From Lachnospiraceae bacterium NE2001 (GTDB taxonomy: Bacteria > Bacillota > Clostridia > Lachnospirales > Lachnospiraceae), in NCBI GenBank assembly GCA_900110635.1, contig FOEK01000021.1:9901-71305 (forward strand): a stretch of 61,405 nucleotides of DNA, written 5' to 3'. A program made the translations under genes and the position numbers. The first letter of the stretch is position 1. Each line of letters begins with the position of its first letter. The notes below the pieces were generated by a model. It did no database searches, was not told the DNA's origin, and was given only the letters and a program-made list of their open reading frames with translations. Below are positions 16,581-26,266 of the stretch, one piece after another.

Positions 16581-19193
16581 ATGAATAAAACAGCAATTCG
16601 TAACTTCGCCGTATGGGCGAGGAATAAGTTAATAGCTGATGTGAGCTACCATGCTGGACTTATGGGAATCACAAAGAATGGGATTTCTCAAGCGTTGCCG
16701 CAATCTACAAAAGATGTGGAGTTCTTTGATATTGGAACGGCAGAACCATATGCGGTACGTGGTGAAGCTATACAGCAGAGAAAGAGTCTTGTTGAGGCTA
16801 TCCGTCATAAGGAAAAGGATTCAAATTATGAAATTGCATATAGCAGTTTGATGGAAGAGGTTGCTTATACATGGTTTAACCGGCTAATTGCAGTCCGCTT
16901 TATGGAGGTGAATGACTATCTTCCTGCACACGTTAGAGTCCTTTCATCTGAAAGCGGTAAGCAGGAGCCAGATATAGTTACGAATCCATTTGATGCTGAA
17001 CTGTTCTTTACAGAGGGAGAGAATCAGAAAATCATCCAGATGAAGAACGATAATAAGTTGGATGAGGTATTTCGAATTCTTTTTATTAAACAATGCAGAG
17101 AATTATCAAGGATTTTACCAAGGTTATTTGAGGGAACCAATGATTATACAGAATTACTTCTCAGCGTATCGTTTATCGATCAAAAAGGGGTAGTCTATCA
17201 TATGGTACATGATATCCCGGAAGAGGATTTCAATGTCGAACAGGGTGGTCAGGTAGAAATCATAGGCTGGCTTTATCAATATTACAATGCAGAGCTTAAG
17301 GATGAGACTTTTGCGCTACTTAAAAATAATGTGAAAGTTACCAAAGAAAGAATTCCTTCTGCAACTCAGCTTTTCACACCTGACTGGATTGTCCGTTATA
17401 TGGTTGAAAACAGCCTTGGAAGACTTTGGATAGAAGGTCATCCGAATGATTTGTTGAAGTCGGACTGGAAATATTATTTAGATGAAGCTGAGCAAGAAGC
17501 GTTCGTAAAGCAGGAACTGGAAAAGAATCGTGAAGAATATGCGAAGTTAGGTCCTGAGGATATCAAGGTGATTGATCCCTGTATGGGTAGTGGTCACATA
17601 CTCGTATATGCCTTCGATGTTTTGATGCAGATTTATGAAAGTGCAGGATACACCCAGCGTGATGCGGCAAAGAGCATAATAGAAAAGAACCTATTCGGAT
17701 TAGATGTAGATGATCGAGCTGCACAGCTTGCTTATTTTGCAGTTATGATGAAGGCAAGACAGTATAACCGTCGTATCCTTGATGGAGAAGCAGATTGCAA
17801 AGTCTATGCTATCAAAGAAAGCAATGGATTTGATAGAACAGCACTTGTAAAGATAGGAGATGATCTGCGACCTGTAGCTGAAAAACTTCTTAACACATTT
17901 GTAGATGCTAAAGAGTATGGATCAATTCTTAATGTAGATATAACGTTTGAAGAACTGGATGCACTTGATAAAAGGCTGGACGATGTTGATAGAATGTCGG
18001 ATTACGGAAATCTTTTTGATGTGATGTATGCTAGCGTTTTATGTAATGAATTGAGCTTGTTGATAAGACAGGCGCGAGTTATGGTGCAGAAATACGATGC
18101 AGTAATAACTAACCCTCCATATATGAGTTCAGCCAATATGAGTAGCAAATTATATGAATTTGCAGAGAATAATTATCCATTAGCAAAATCCGATTTGAGT
18201 ACAATGTTTATGGATAAAACAATAAGGATGCTAACTACGATAGGATATATGTCAATGATAAATATACCTATGTGGATGTCTATTCCTACTTACGAAAAAT
18301 TCCGAGATGAATTTATGCATAAATGTACGTTTATCAATGCATCTCATAATGGAAGAGGAGTATTTGGATCAGATTTTGGATCTATAGCCTTTGTAGTTTC
18401 TAGTTGGTATCAGCCATACTATAAAGCAGTATATTGTCAGTTGTTTAAAGAAAAGGGACAAGTGGATTCTGTTGAGGAAAAAGAAGGAATGTTTCTTTCT
18501 GGATTTAATAGACACATATATCAACAGAAGACCAGCTTTGATATTCCTGGCTCACCTTTATCCTATTGGGAAAGCGAAAACTCCATAAACGTTTTTTCAC
18601 AAAAAAAGTTATATGAATATGTTGATGCTAAAACAGGAGTAACAACAGGAGATAATGAAACATTCCTTAGGCTATGGTATGAACCAAGTCAAATGAAGTG
18701 GCGGATAAAATGGTTTCCGTTAAATAAAGGCGGAGAATATAGAAAATGGTTTGGTAATAATTTTTATGTAATTGATTGGGAGTACGATGGGATTTCCATA
18801 AAGAACTCAAGTGGATCAACGATAAGGAATGAGGAGTTTTATTTCAAAGAAGGCGTTACATGGTCAAAGATTACGGCAGCAAAGTTTAGTGCTAGATTTT
18901 CACCATCATCAAATATGTTTGATGCGGTTGGATTAACGTGTTTTGCAAGAAAACCAGTCTCTACAGCCTATTTATTGGGGTATTTATGCTCCTGTGTTGC
19001 TCAAAAATACGTGAAAGTATTAAATCAAACTGTAAGTTATACTGTTGGAACTATCAATAATCTACCATTTATTTATTCTGAAGAGGAAGCCAAGCAAGTG
19101 GAAGATTTGGTAGAAGAGAATATTTCTATCAGTGAAGAAGATTGGAATGATAGTGAATTATCGTGGGGATTTAAAAAACATCCTCTTGTGTAG
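16581..19193 (+). CDS. pglX: Second PglX-type methyltransferase, lacking the C-terminal third
   Basis: This 870-aa protein aligns from its first residue with PglX 1 (by eye about 70% identical over the first 140 residues). It keeps motif I DPCMGSGHIL (about 331) and NPPY (about 511), and ends at the WNDSELSW stretch that precedes the C-terminal domain of PglX 1. The target-recognition region differs clearly from the first copy, so it probably has another specificity. It is not a fresh duplicate: silent and protein differences are spread throughout. The missing C-terminal domain might be supplied by PglX 1, or the copy may be a methylation-only variant; both are inferences. Confidence 0.9.
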   Translation: MNKTAIRNFAVWARNKLIADVSYHAGLMGITKNGISQALPQSTKDVEFFDIGTAEPYAVRGEAIQQRKSLVEAIRHKEKDSNYEIAYSSLMEEVAYTWFNRLIAVRFMEVNDYLPAHVRVLSSESGKQEPDIVTNPFDAELFFTEGENQKIIQMKNDNKLDEVFRILFIKQCRELSRILPRLFEGTNDYTELLLSVSFIDQKGVVYHMVHDIPEEDFNVEQGGQVEIIGWLYQYYNAELKDETFALLKNNVKVTKERIPSATQLFTPDWIVRYMVENSLGRLWIEGHPNDLLKSDWKYYLDEAEQEAFVKQELEKNREEYAKLGPEDIKVIDPCMGSGHILVYAFDVLMQIYESAGYTQRDAAKSIIEKNLFGLDVDDRAAQLAYFAVMMKARQYNRRILDGEADCKVYAIKESNGFDRTALVKIGDDLRPVAEKLLNTFVDAKEYGSILNVDITFEELDALDKRLDDVDRMSDYGNLFDVMYASVLCNELSLLIRQARVMVQKYDAVITNPPYMSSANMSSKLYEFAENNYPLAKSDLSTMFMDKTIRMLTTIGYMSMINIPMWMSIPTYEKFRDEFMHKCTFINASHNGRGVFGSDFGSIAFVVSSWYQPYYKAVYCQLFKEKGQVDSVEEKEGMFLSGFNRHIYQQKTSFDIPGSPLSYWESENSINVFSQKKLYEYVDAKTGVTTGDNETFLRLWYEPSQMKWRIKWFPLNKGGEYRKWFGNNFYVIDWEYDGISIKNSSGSTIRNEEFYFKEGVTWSKITAAKFSARFSPSSNMFDAVGLTCFARKPVSTAYLLGYLCSCVAQKYVKVLNQTVSYTVGTINNLPFIYSEEEAKQVEDLVEENISISEEDWNDSELSWGFKKHPLV

Positions 19194-19251
19194 TGTGTTG
19201 AATTTATAAGCGCAGACTATAAGATAAACAGTGATAAAGAAGGTATATAAT

Positions 19252-21765
19252 ATGGCAGAATTAAATCTAAAACAGATTATAGACAGGCTGAATGCAGAGT
19301 TTACAGGGGAAACCCGTAAGCTGGTTTTCTGGTACGATGATAAGGCAGAGTTTGAGGAGGATATGGATTCCGTAGAACTTCAGAATGCTAAGGTGTATCG
19401 TCTGTCTAAAGATAATCAGTTTTATACGAAGTATTTCCTTGAAAGACAGGATACAGAGAGCAATTATCTGATTTATGCCCCGTTCCCGAAACCGGAAGTG
19501 AAGGATAATCATTTAGAAGATATGTTGCTTTATTCTAAAAGATTCTTTGCAGATAGAGCCTCCCTCTTATCAGTTGATCTTGGGATAAAAGATAGATATA
19601 AGCCTATTATTGAGAAACATATTAAATTCTTTGCTAATAAAGAAAGAACACAGCGTTTCTATGATCTTGAAATTGAGAATTTCAATGAAGAGAATATTCT
19701 TGTAGGATTATTATCTGCAATTTGTAAGACCAAAACATGTTCTTTCGAAGAGGTACTTCGTATTGTTATTTCTGAAGAAGAAATAAATGATAATAAGTAT
19801 CTGGAAGAAATGGAAAAGTATGACCTTCTGGAATCATTTTGGAAACTATGTGAGCAGCAATTTGGATACGTGGATACAAATCCTACATTGGAGCATCTTA
19901 TAGTTACACTATTTGTGACATATATAGATAGATATATGCAAGATGGTGTTCCAAGTGCATGGCGTTCATTTGTTTCTATGAAACAGGGGAATATTATAGC
20001 TTTTCTCAATAATATGATGAACAGTATTCTTTACAGAGAAGATTACGATAGATTATCAGACTTTGTTTCTGATTATACTAATGCTAAAGATGTAATATAC
20101 AGTGTAAGTGCGGATAGTATCCTTCAATGTGATTCTTTTAAATTGTTTGATATGTCTGTAATTAAATGGATTTCTGAGAGATTAGTAGCTGAAGATTTAG
20201 GGGCTAAGATTAATGAACAGGATATAGTTCAGATTTGCGATTCGCGTTCTAAGATGCATTACGGAATAATATATGAAAATGAGTATTTAATGCTTAAAAA
20301 TGCATATTATGTTATTTCAGCCTCATCATATAGTTCAGCTGAAGATATGAAATCAATTGTTAAGAACTATCAGGAAAAAGACTACCTTATTGATTACGCG
20401 TACCGAATGTTCTATTACTACTTAGACTTAATTGAAGAAACTGATAGTTTTGAAAAATTACAGACACTTGTTGAAAACATATATACAAATGAATATCTGA
20501 ATAATCTTACTCCGGCTTGGAATAAAGCTTTCAGCGGAGAAGACGGATTACTTGTTTTACCGTTACAGAGAAACTTTTATAATAAGTATGTTGAATATGC
20601 TAAGGAAAGAACCGTAGTTATTATTTCTGATGCATTACGATATGAAGTTGGAAGAGAATTATTTGAAAAAATGAAAGATAATCCTAAATGTACTGCTAAG
20701 ATATCCCCTATGATGAGTACACTTCCTTCATATACGCGCCTTGGAATGGCAGCTTTACTACCTCATAAATCATTGGTTATGAAAGATGACTTTGAAGTCT
20801 ATGTAGATGATTTATTATGCAATGATTTACCTAATAGAGAAAAAACTCTTCAAAAATATTGTAAGGATTCGGTGTGTGTCCATTACGATGATATAAAAAA
20901 TCTTAAGAAGACGGCTCTGAGAGACATATTTACCGGAAAGCAGGTAGTATATATCTATCATGATCAGATTGATGCTAGGGGTGATGAAACAAAAACAGAA
21001 GATGAGGTGTTTGTTGCGTGTGAAGAAGCTGTTAAAGAAATATCTGATATAATAAATAAGATATCAACAAATGCCAATACATATCATTTTATTGTTACTG
21101 CTGATCATGGATTTATATATAAAAGAAATAAACTTCCAGAGAGTGACAAAATAGGAAATGTGAAAGAAAAGGGAACTTGGACAACTAGAAGATACATTGT
21201 ATCTAAGGATAAAGTTGAAGAGGAAGGCGTACAGAGTCTGAATCTCGGATATCTTTTGGGGTATGATGACGATAAAATAGTCAGTTATCCAACAAGTAGC
21301 AGTGTATTTAAGGCTTCTGGCGGACTTAATTTTGTTCATGGTGGTTCATCGCCTCAAGAGATGATTATTCCATTAATAGATATCAAGATGGAAAAGGGAC
21401 ACATGGATACAAGACCAGCTCAGATAAATCTTGTAAGTATAGTTCAAAAGATTACTAATCTGATTACAAGTATGGACTTTATCCAGTCTGAGGCAGTAAG
21501 TGAATCGGTAAAAGAGGCGAAGTATAGATTAGTATTCTTGTCTGAAGATGGCGAAAGAATTTCTAACGAGAATATATATGTAGCAGATAGTAGAGAACCT
21601 GATTCATCAAAACGAATATTCAGATTACGGTTTAATTTCAAAAACCAGAAATATGATAAAGATAAAATGTATTATTTGGTTGTTACAGATGATAATACAG
21701 GGGTTGAACTATTTAGGCACCCAGTAATTATGGATATAACATTTGCTGATGATTTTGGTTTTTAA
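19252..21765 (+). CDS. pglZ: BREX alkaline-phosphatase-superfamily protein PglZ
   Basis: This 837-aa protein carries the PglZ domain: VVIISDALRYEVGRE (about 457), the YHDQIDARGDE stretch and VTADHGFIYKR (about 616), which contain the metal-ligand Asp/His residues of the alkaline phosphatase superfamily. PglZ is essential in all BREX types. The ATG at 19252 (AAAGAAGGTAT site) is preferred over the in-frame GTG at 19231. It follows the second pglX by 58 bp. The last 200 residues form a beta-rich domain. Confidence 0.93.
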   Translation: MAELNLKQIIDRLNAEFTGETRKLVFWYDDKAEFEEDMDSVELQNAKVYRLSKDNQFYTKYFLERQDTESNYLIYAPFPKPEVKDNHLEDMLLYSKRFFADRASLLSVDLGIKDRYKPIIEKHIKFFANKERTQRFYDLEIENFNEENILVGLLSAICKTKTCSFEEVLRIVISEEEINDNKYLEEMEKYDLLESFWKLCEQQFGYVDTNPTLEHLIVTLFVTYIDRYMQDGVPSAWRSFVSMKQGNIIAFLNNMMNSILYREDYDRLSDFVSDYTNAKDVIYSVSADSILQCDSFKLFDMSVIKWISERLVAEDLGAKINEQDIVQICDSRSKMHYGIIYENEYLMLKNAYYVISASSYSSAEDMKSIVKNYQEKDYLIDYAYRMFYYYLDLIEETDSFEKLQTLVENIYTNEYLNNLTPAWNKAFSGEDGLLVLPLQRNFYNKYVEYAKERTVVIISDALRYEVGRELFEKMKDNPKCTAKISPMMSTLPSYTRLGMAALLPHKSLVMKDDFEVYVDDLLCNDLPNREKTLQKYCKDSVCVHYDDIKNLKKTALRDIFTGKQVVYIYHDQIDARGDETKTEDEVFVACEEAVKEISDIINKISTNANTYHFIVTADHGFIYKRNKLPESDKIGNVKEKGTWTTRRYIVSKDKVEEEGVQSLNLGYLLGYDDDKIVSYPTSSSVFKASGGLNFVHGGSSPQEMIIPLIDIKMEKGHMDTRPAQINLVSIVQKITNLITSMDFIQSEAVSESVKEAKYRLVFLSEDGERISNENIYVADSREPDSSKRIFRLRFNFKNQKYDKDKMYYLVVTDDNTGVELFRHPVIMDITFADDFGF

Positions 21766-21778
21766 AAGGACTCATTTT

Positions 21779-22273
21779 ATGAAAGTATACGGTGTTATTC
21801 AAGGAAAAAAGAAAAATATTAGTAAAAGAATAATAGTAAAAAGTGATGTGTTAAGAATAAAACTGGAATCAAACATGATAAAAACTAAAGCTTTATCGCC
21901 TAGAATTAAGATCAACAAAATGTATTGGTATTTCAGAAAAGGAGACGCTGATTTTAATCCCTCGGTTCCTCATGGACATTCTATAGAAGGCAATTATAAA
22001 CTTTAATTATGGACAGGTAATATTATAGACGAAAGAACAAAACAGGTGATTAAACAAGCAAGAATAAAAGATATGCTTGAACTGTATAATTTCCCCGGAT
22101 TTTTAGACTTTGTAGAGGAATGCAGAAAAGATTATTGTGATTTACATCCAGGGTTTAAACTTAAACCATTGATATATCCTGAAGGTATAATGAAGGTGTC
22201 TAGAAGAATAAATTATAATAAGAAGTATAGATATGATGGAATTATAGTAGAGAGTGATGTTTTACCAATTTAG
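21779..22273 (+). pseudogene. Small BREX-associated gene broken by an in-frame TAA
   Basis: An ATG at 21779 with an AAAGGA site opens 75 codons ending HSIEGNYKL and TAA (22004-22006). The same frame continues at once with LWTGNIIDERTKQVIKQAR and runs 88 codons to 22273. The joined peptide of 164 residues reads as one protein, since 'YKL-x-LWTG' looks like an unbroken motif. A point change to TAA is the simplest explanation. The C-terminal part could be re-initiated at the GTG at 22046, which lacks a convincing ribosome site. I do not recognise the family. It lies between pglZ and the Schlafen-type gene, where BREX loci hold accessory genes. Confidence 0.75.
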
Positions 22274-22298
22274 AAATATCGCTTAAGGAGTTTTATAT

Positions 22299-24014
22299 AT
22301 GTCTGCATTTTATGAATTAAATGATAACTCAATGGAAAGAGAATTGCTTCTTGTGCTGGATAATCTTATTAAGAATTGGGAATATGAGGTTGTAGAGTTC
22401 AAGGAAGCAAATAATGATTTTGATAAGAATAAGATAGGACAGTATTTTTCTGCCATTAGTAATGAGGCTAATTTGAAATCTCTACAATATGGTTGGCTTG
22501 TTTTTGGTGTCAGAAATAAAGGGAAGATTATTGTTGGAACTGATTATAGAGATACTAAAGGTCTGGATACTTTAAAGTATGAGATTGCTCAAGGAACAAC
22601 AGGTGGAATACAGTTTATCGATATCTATGAATTATATCCTGAAGTTGATGGACAGAAACTCAGGGTTATTATGTTTCAAATTCCGGCGGCAATGACTGCC
22701 ACACCTACCGCTTGGAAGGGGCATTATTATGGTCGTGATGGGGAGTCGCTGGGGCCACTATCTGATGAAGAAAGAGATAGGATCAGAGGACAGGAGAAGA
22801 AAGATTGGTCCAAGCAGATAGTTAATGGTGCGACTATTGATGATTTGGACAAAGAAGCAATTAAGATAGCTCGCCTTAAATACAAAGAAAAGATGAATAA
22901 GCCTCATATATCTGAGGAAGTGGATAAGATGACAGATTCTGTTTTTCTTGAAAAACTTAAGCTTGTTGTAGATGGTAAAGTCACAAATGCAGCAATGCTT
23001 TTATTGGGAAATGAAGATAAGGATTATCTATTTAATCTATCTCCAGAGGCTTCTTGGAGGCTATATAATTCCAAAAATGATATAAGTGATTATGAGATAT
23101 TTAAGATACCATATATCACATTGAGTGACAGATTGTTTTCTAGAATCAGAAATCTTACTTACAGATATATGCCAAATCAGATGACATTATTTCCTATGGA
23201 AACTACACAATATGATATGTGGCTCCTTAGGGAGTTATTGAACAATTGTATCGCACATTCTGAATATACGCTCGGAGGTAGGATATATTTAAATGAATTT
23301 GAAGATAAATTGATTCTTACAAATCCAGGATCGTTTCTTCCTGGGGCAATTGAAAAGGTATTAAATCCAAGTTTCAATCCTCCGTTTTATCGTAATCAGC
23401 TATTGGCAGAAACAATGGTCAAGTTTAATATGATTGATTCTCAATCTATGGGAATAAGGCGTGTTTACAGAATTCAGCAGGAAAGATTTTTCCCAATGCC
23501 GGACTATGATCTAACAAATTATCAGCAGGTTAATGTATGCGTTTACGGTAAGACATTAGACGATAACTATATGCATATATTATTTGATAATCCGGATATG
23601 GATCTTCAGACGGTCTTTTTATTAGATCAGGTTCAGAAAAAGAGAAAAATATCCAAAGAAGCAATCGCCTACCTTAGAAAACAGAAGCTTATTGAAGGGA
23701 GAGTGAATAATCTTTATGTTTCGGCATCAGTCGCTAAAAGCACTGATCAGGAAGTGGATTATATTAAACAAAAAGCTTTTGATGATAAGTATTATAAAGA
23801 CTTAATCATTAAATACATTGAACAGTGGGGAAAAGCACAGAAAAAAGACATTAAAAATCTATTATGGGATAAACTTCCGGATGGATTAAGTGACAGTCAG
23901 AAAAATTCAAAGATAAAAAATCTTATGTATTCAATGGCGAAAGAAGGAATTATAGAAACTGATTCAGATAATAAAAGATTGGCTAATTGGATATTAAAAA
24001 ATAAAATAATCTGA
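22299..24014 (+). CDS. Schlafen/AlbA-type ATP-binding protein in BREX operon, 571 aa
   Basis: Residues 15-160 form an AlbA_2/Schlafen-like domain (VVEFKEANNDFDK, QYGWLVFGVRNKGKIIVGTD, WKGHYYGRDG). Residues about 290-370 match the GHKL-like part of COG2865 proteins (LLNNCIAHSEYT, LTNPGSFLPG). The last 70 residues look like a winged helix. Proteins of this type sit between pglZ and brxL in several clostridial BREX operons and may regulate DNA or RNA contacts; their role is not established. The ATG follows AAGGAG, 25 bp after the broken small gene. Confidence 0.85.
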   Translation: MSAFYELNDNSMERELLLVLDNLIKNWEYEVVEFKEANNDFDKNKIGQYFSAISNEANLKSLQYGWLVFGVRNKGKIIVGTDYRDTKGLDTLKYEIAQGTTGGIQFIDIYELYPEVDGQKLRVIMFQIPAAMTATPTAWKGHYYGRDGESLGPLSDEERDRIRGQEKKDWSKQIVNGATIDDLDKEAIKIARLKYKEKMNKPHISEEVDKMTDSVFLEKLKLVVDGKVTNAAMLLLGNEDKDYLFNLSPEASWRLYNSKNDISDYEIFKIPYITLSDRLFSRIRNLTYRYMPNQMTLFPMETTQYDMWLLRELLNNCIAHSEYTLGGRIYLNEFEDKLILTNPGSFLPGAIEKVLNPSFNPPFYRNQLLAETMVKFNMIDSQSMGIRRVYRIQQERFFPMPDYDLTNYQQVNVCVYGKTLDDNYMHILFDNPDMDLQTVFLLDQVQKKRKISKEAIAYLRKQKLIEGRVNNLYVSASVAKSTDQEVDYIKQKAFDDKYYKDLIIKYIEQWGKAQKKDIKNLLWDKLPDGLSDSQKNSKIKNLMYSMAKEGIIETDSDNKRLANWILKNKII

Positions 24015-24083
24015 TTTTAGCCAATAAATTAGCCAATAAATATTTAAATACTTCCTATTTTGGCGGCTCTATGATTGGCTAAT
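24015..24083. repeat. TTAGCCAAT repeats before brxL
   Basis: TTAGCCAATAAA occurs twice in direct tandem at about 24017-24040 and in inverse form (ATTGGCTAAT) at about 24074-24083. Another inverse copy lies in the end of the upstream gene (23981-23990). The arrangement suggests a protein-binding site or a weak hairpin in the 132-bp gap between the Schlafen-type gene and brxL. Confidence 0.5.
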
Positions 24084-24146
24084 ACATATTTATTATCTGA
24101 TAATGAAGTAAATAATATCCAGTAACTATAGATTTGGAGGCGAGTT

Positions 24147-26240
24147 ATGGACGAGTTTAACAATGTTGCAGCATCTGAATCAGTGAGTGAAACAGATGAT
24201 AGAAGAGAAGAGATTAAGGTAAAGCTTCGTCAGTATTTTGATGGAAAGATTGTAAGAAAGGATCTTACTAAATCCATTAGAGAAGGAGCTAATGTTCCGG
24301 TATATGTTCTTGAGTATCTTCTTGGACAGTATTGTAATTCTGATGATGAGGAAATCATTGAGGAAGGTATAGAGAATGTAAAGCGTATTCTTAGGGATAA
24401 TTATGTTCGTCCTGATGAAGCGCAGAAGATCCTTTCTATTCTTCGTGAGAGAGGTAGTTATACGGTCATTGATAGACTGACAGTTGCTCTTAATACGAAG
24501 GAAGATAGATATGAGGCGACATTCTCTAATCTTGATATCAAGAATATTCCTATCCATCCGGACTATGTAACGAAATATGATAGGCTTCTCTGTGGTGGTA
24601 TCTGGTGTATCCTTCAGCTTGATTACGAGTTTATAGAAGAAGAGAAGAAGAATATGCAGCCTATTCATATCAGGAAGCTGACACCTATTCAGATGCCTCA
24701 TGTAGATATGGATGATATGAAGAATGGTCGTAAGGCTTTTTCGAAGGAAGAGTGGATTGATATACTTCTTCGTTCTATTGGTATGGAACCAGATAGGCTT
24801 TCTGAAAGAGTTAAATGGCTTCTTATAGCTCGTATGATTCCACTTGTAGAGAACAATTTCAATCTCTGTGAGTTGGGCCCTCGTTCAACCGGTAAATCGT
24901 ATATCTATGAGCAGATATCTCCAAATAGTATTCTTGTAGCAGGTGGTCAGTCTACTGTCGCAAATCTGTTCTACAATATGTCAAACAATCAGGTTGGACT
25001 TGTTGGACTCTGGGATGTTGTTGCATTTGATGAGGTTGCAGGTATCAAGTTTAAGGATAAGGACGGAGTTCAGATAATGAAGGGCTTTATGGCTTCCGGA
25101 CAGTTTTCAAGAGGTAAAGCTCAGATACAGGCAAAGGCATCTATGGTATTTGTGGGAAATATCAATCAAAGTGTTGAAACTTTGCTTAAGACATCCAGTC
25201 TCTTTGATCCATTTCCTCCTGAAATGGGTAAGGATACAGCATTTCTTGACAGATTCCATTGCTATATTCCTGGATGGGAGATTCCGAAGTACAGACCGGA
25301 TTCATTCACAGATGATTATGGTTTTATCACTGATTATATGTCTGAGTTTATGCGTGAGCTTAGAAAGGATAATTACAGTGATATTGTTGAGAAGTATTTC
25401 AGATTAGGAAATAACCTCAATCAGAGAGATATGATAGCTGTTCGTAAGCTTATCTCTGGATTCATGAAACTTGTATATCCTGATGGAGAAGCTTCTAAAG
25501 AAGAAATCAGAGAGATTGTTGAGATTTCTCTTGAATTAAGACGCAGGGTAAAGGAACAGCTCAAGAAAATAGGTGGTATGGAGTTCTATGATGTGAACTT
25601 CTCATACTTCGATAATGATAGCTTTGAGGAACATTTTGTATCTGTTCCAGAGCAAGGTGGTGGCAAACTGATCCCTGAAGGTATGGGGAAACCTGGATGT
25701 GTCTATTCAGTGGCAAAATCAAAAACTGATAACATGATCGGTTGCTACAGACTTGAAACACAGATGATGCCTGGTAATGGAAAGCTTACTTGTATGGGTA
25801 TCGGAGTTGGTTCTGAGATTAAGCAGGGACCTAATACAGCATTGAACTATATCAAGGCGAATGGGAATGCTATTTCAGGGCAGATTAGCACAACGACCAA
25901 GGACTACATAGTAAATTATCAGGATATGCAGGGGATTGGAATGACAACAAGTTTAGCTCTCCCTACACTTATAGCTCTATGTTCAGCAGCTCTTGATAGA
26001 ACTCCATTAAATAGTATGGCAATTCTTGGCGATATAACGATAGGAGGCTCTCTTATAAAAGTTGAGGATCTGGCAAGTACTCTTCAGGTGTGTCTTGATA
26101 GTGGAGCAAAGAAGGTTCTGCTTCCTATAACATCAGCTGGAGATCTTGGCTCGGTGCCATCTGATCTTGTTGGAGCATTCAGTCTTATATTTTATTCTTC
26201 ACCGGAAGAAGCAGTATTTAAGGGGCTTGGTGTTGAGTAG
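24147..26240 (+). CDS. brxL: BREX AAA+/Lon-like protein BrxL
   Basis: This 697-aa protein has the BrxL layout: N-terminal domain (1-200), AAA+ core with Walker A GPRSTGKSY (about 246) and Walker B VVAFDEVAG (about 291), and a Lon-protease-like domain (about 520-697, with AILGDITIGGSLIKVEDLA). When I align this with Lon by eye, the catalytic Ser (GPSAG) is replaced by Thr in GMTTS and the catalytic Lys by Ala. A protease function is therefore unlikely, in line with the view of BrxL as a DNA-binding AAA+ ring. A GGAGG site precedes the ATG. It is the last canonical BREX gene. Confidence 0.93.
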   Translation: MDEFNNVAASESVSETDDRREEIKVKLRQYFDGKIVRKDLTKSIREGANVPVYVLEYLLGQYCNSDDEEIIEEGIENVKRILRDNYVRPDEAQKILSILRERGSYTVIDRLTVALNTKEDRYEATFSNLDIKNIPIHPDYVTKYDRLLCGGIWCILQLDYEFIEEEKKNMQPIHIRKLTPIQMPHVDMDDMKNGRKAFSKEEWIDILLRSIGMEPDRLSERVKWLLIARMIPLVENNFNLCELGPRSTGKSYIYEQISPNSILVAGGQSTVANLFYNMSNNQVGLVGLWDVVAFDEVAGIKFKDKDGVQIMKGFMASGQFSRGKAQIQAKASMVFVGNINQSVETLLKTSSLFDPFPPEMGKDTAFLDRFHCYIPGWEIPKYRPDSFTDDYGFITDYMSEFMRELRKDNYSDIVEKYFRLGNNLNQRDMIAVRKLISGFMKLVYPDGEASKEEIREIVEISLELRRRVKEQLKKIGGMEFYDVNFSYFDNDSFEEHFVSVPEQGGGKLIPEGMGKPGCVYSVAKSKTDNMIGCYRLETQMMPGNGKLTCMGIGVGSEIKQGPNTALNYIKANGNAISGQISTTTKDYIVNYQDMQGIGMTTSLALPTLIALCSAALDRTPLNSMAILGDITIGGSLIKVEDLASTLQVCLDSGAKKVLLPITSAGDLGSVPSDLVGAFSLIFYSSPEEAVFKGLGVE

Positions 26241-26266
26241 GAATTAATTGGAGAGGAGACGAAGCT

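Noticed and set aside
16581-19193. Second pglX as a frameshifted remnant of the first
   Set aside because: It is open from start to stop, keeps all methyltransferase motifs and differs throughout. Reading the DNA after its stop showed no leftover C-terminal domain.
21779-22273. Selenocysteine or other recoding at the internal stop
   Set aside because: The stop is TAA, not TGA, and no insertion hairpin follows it.
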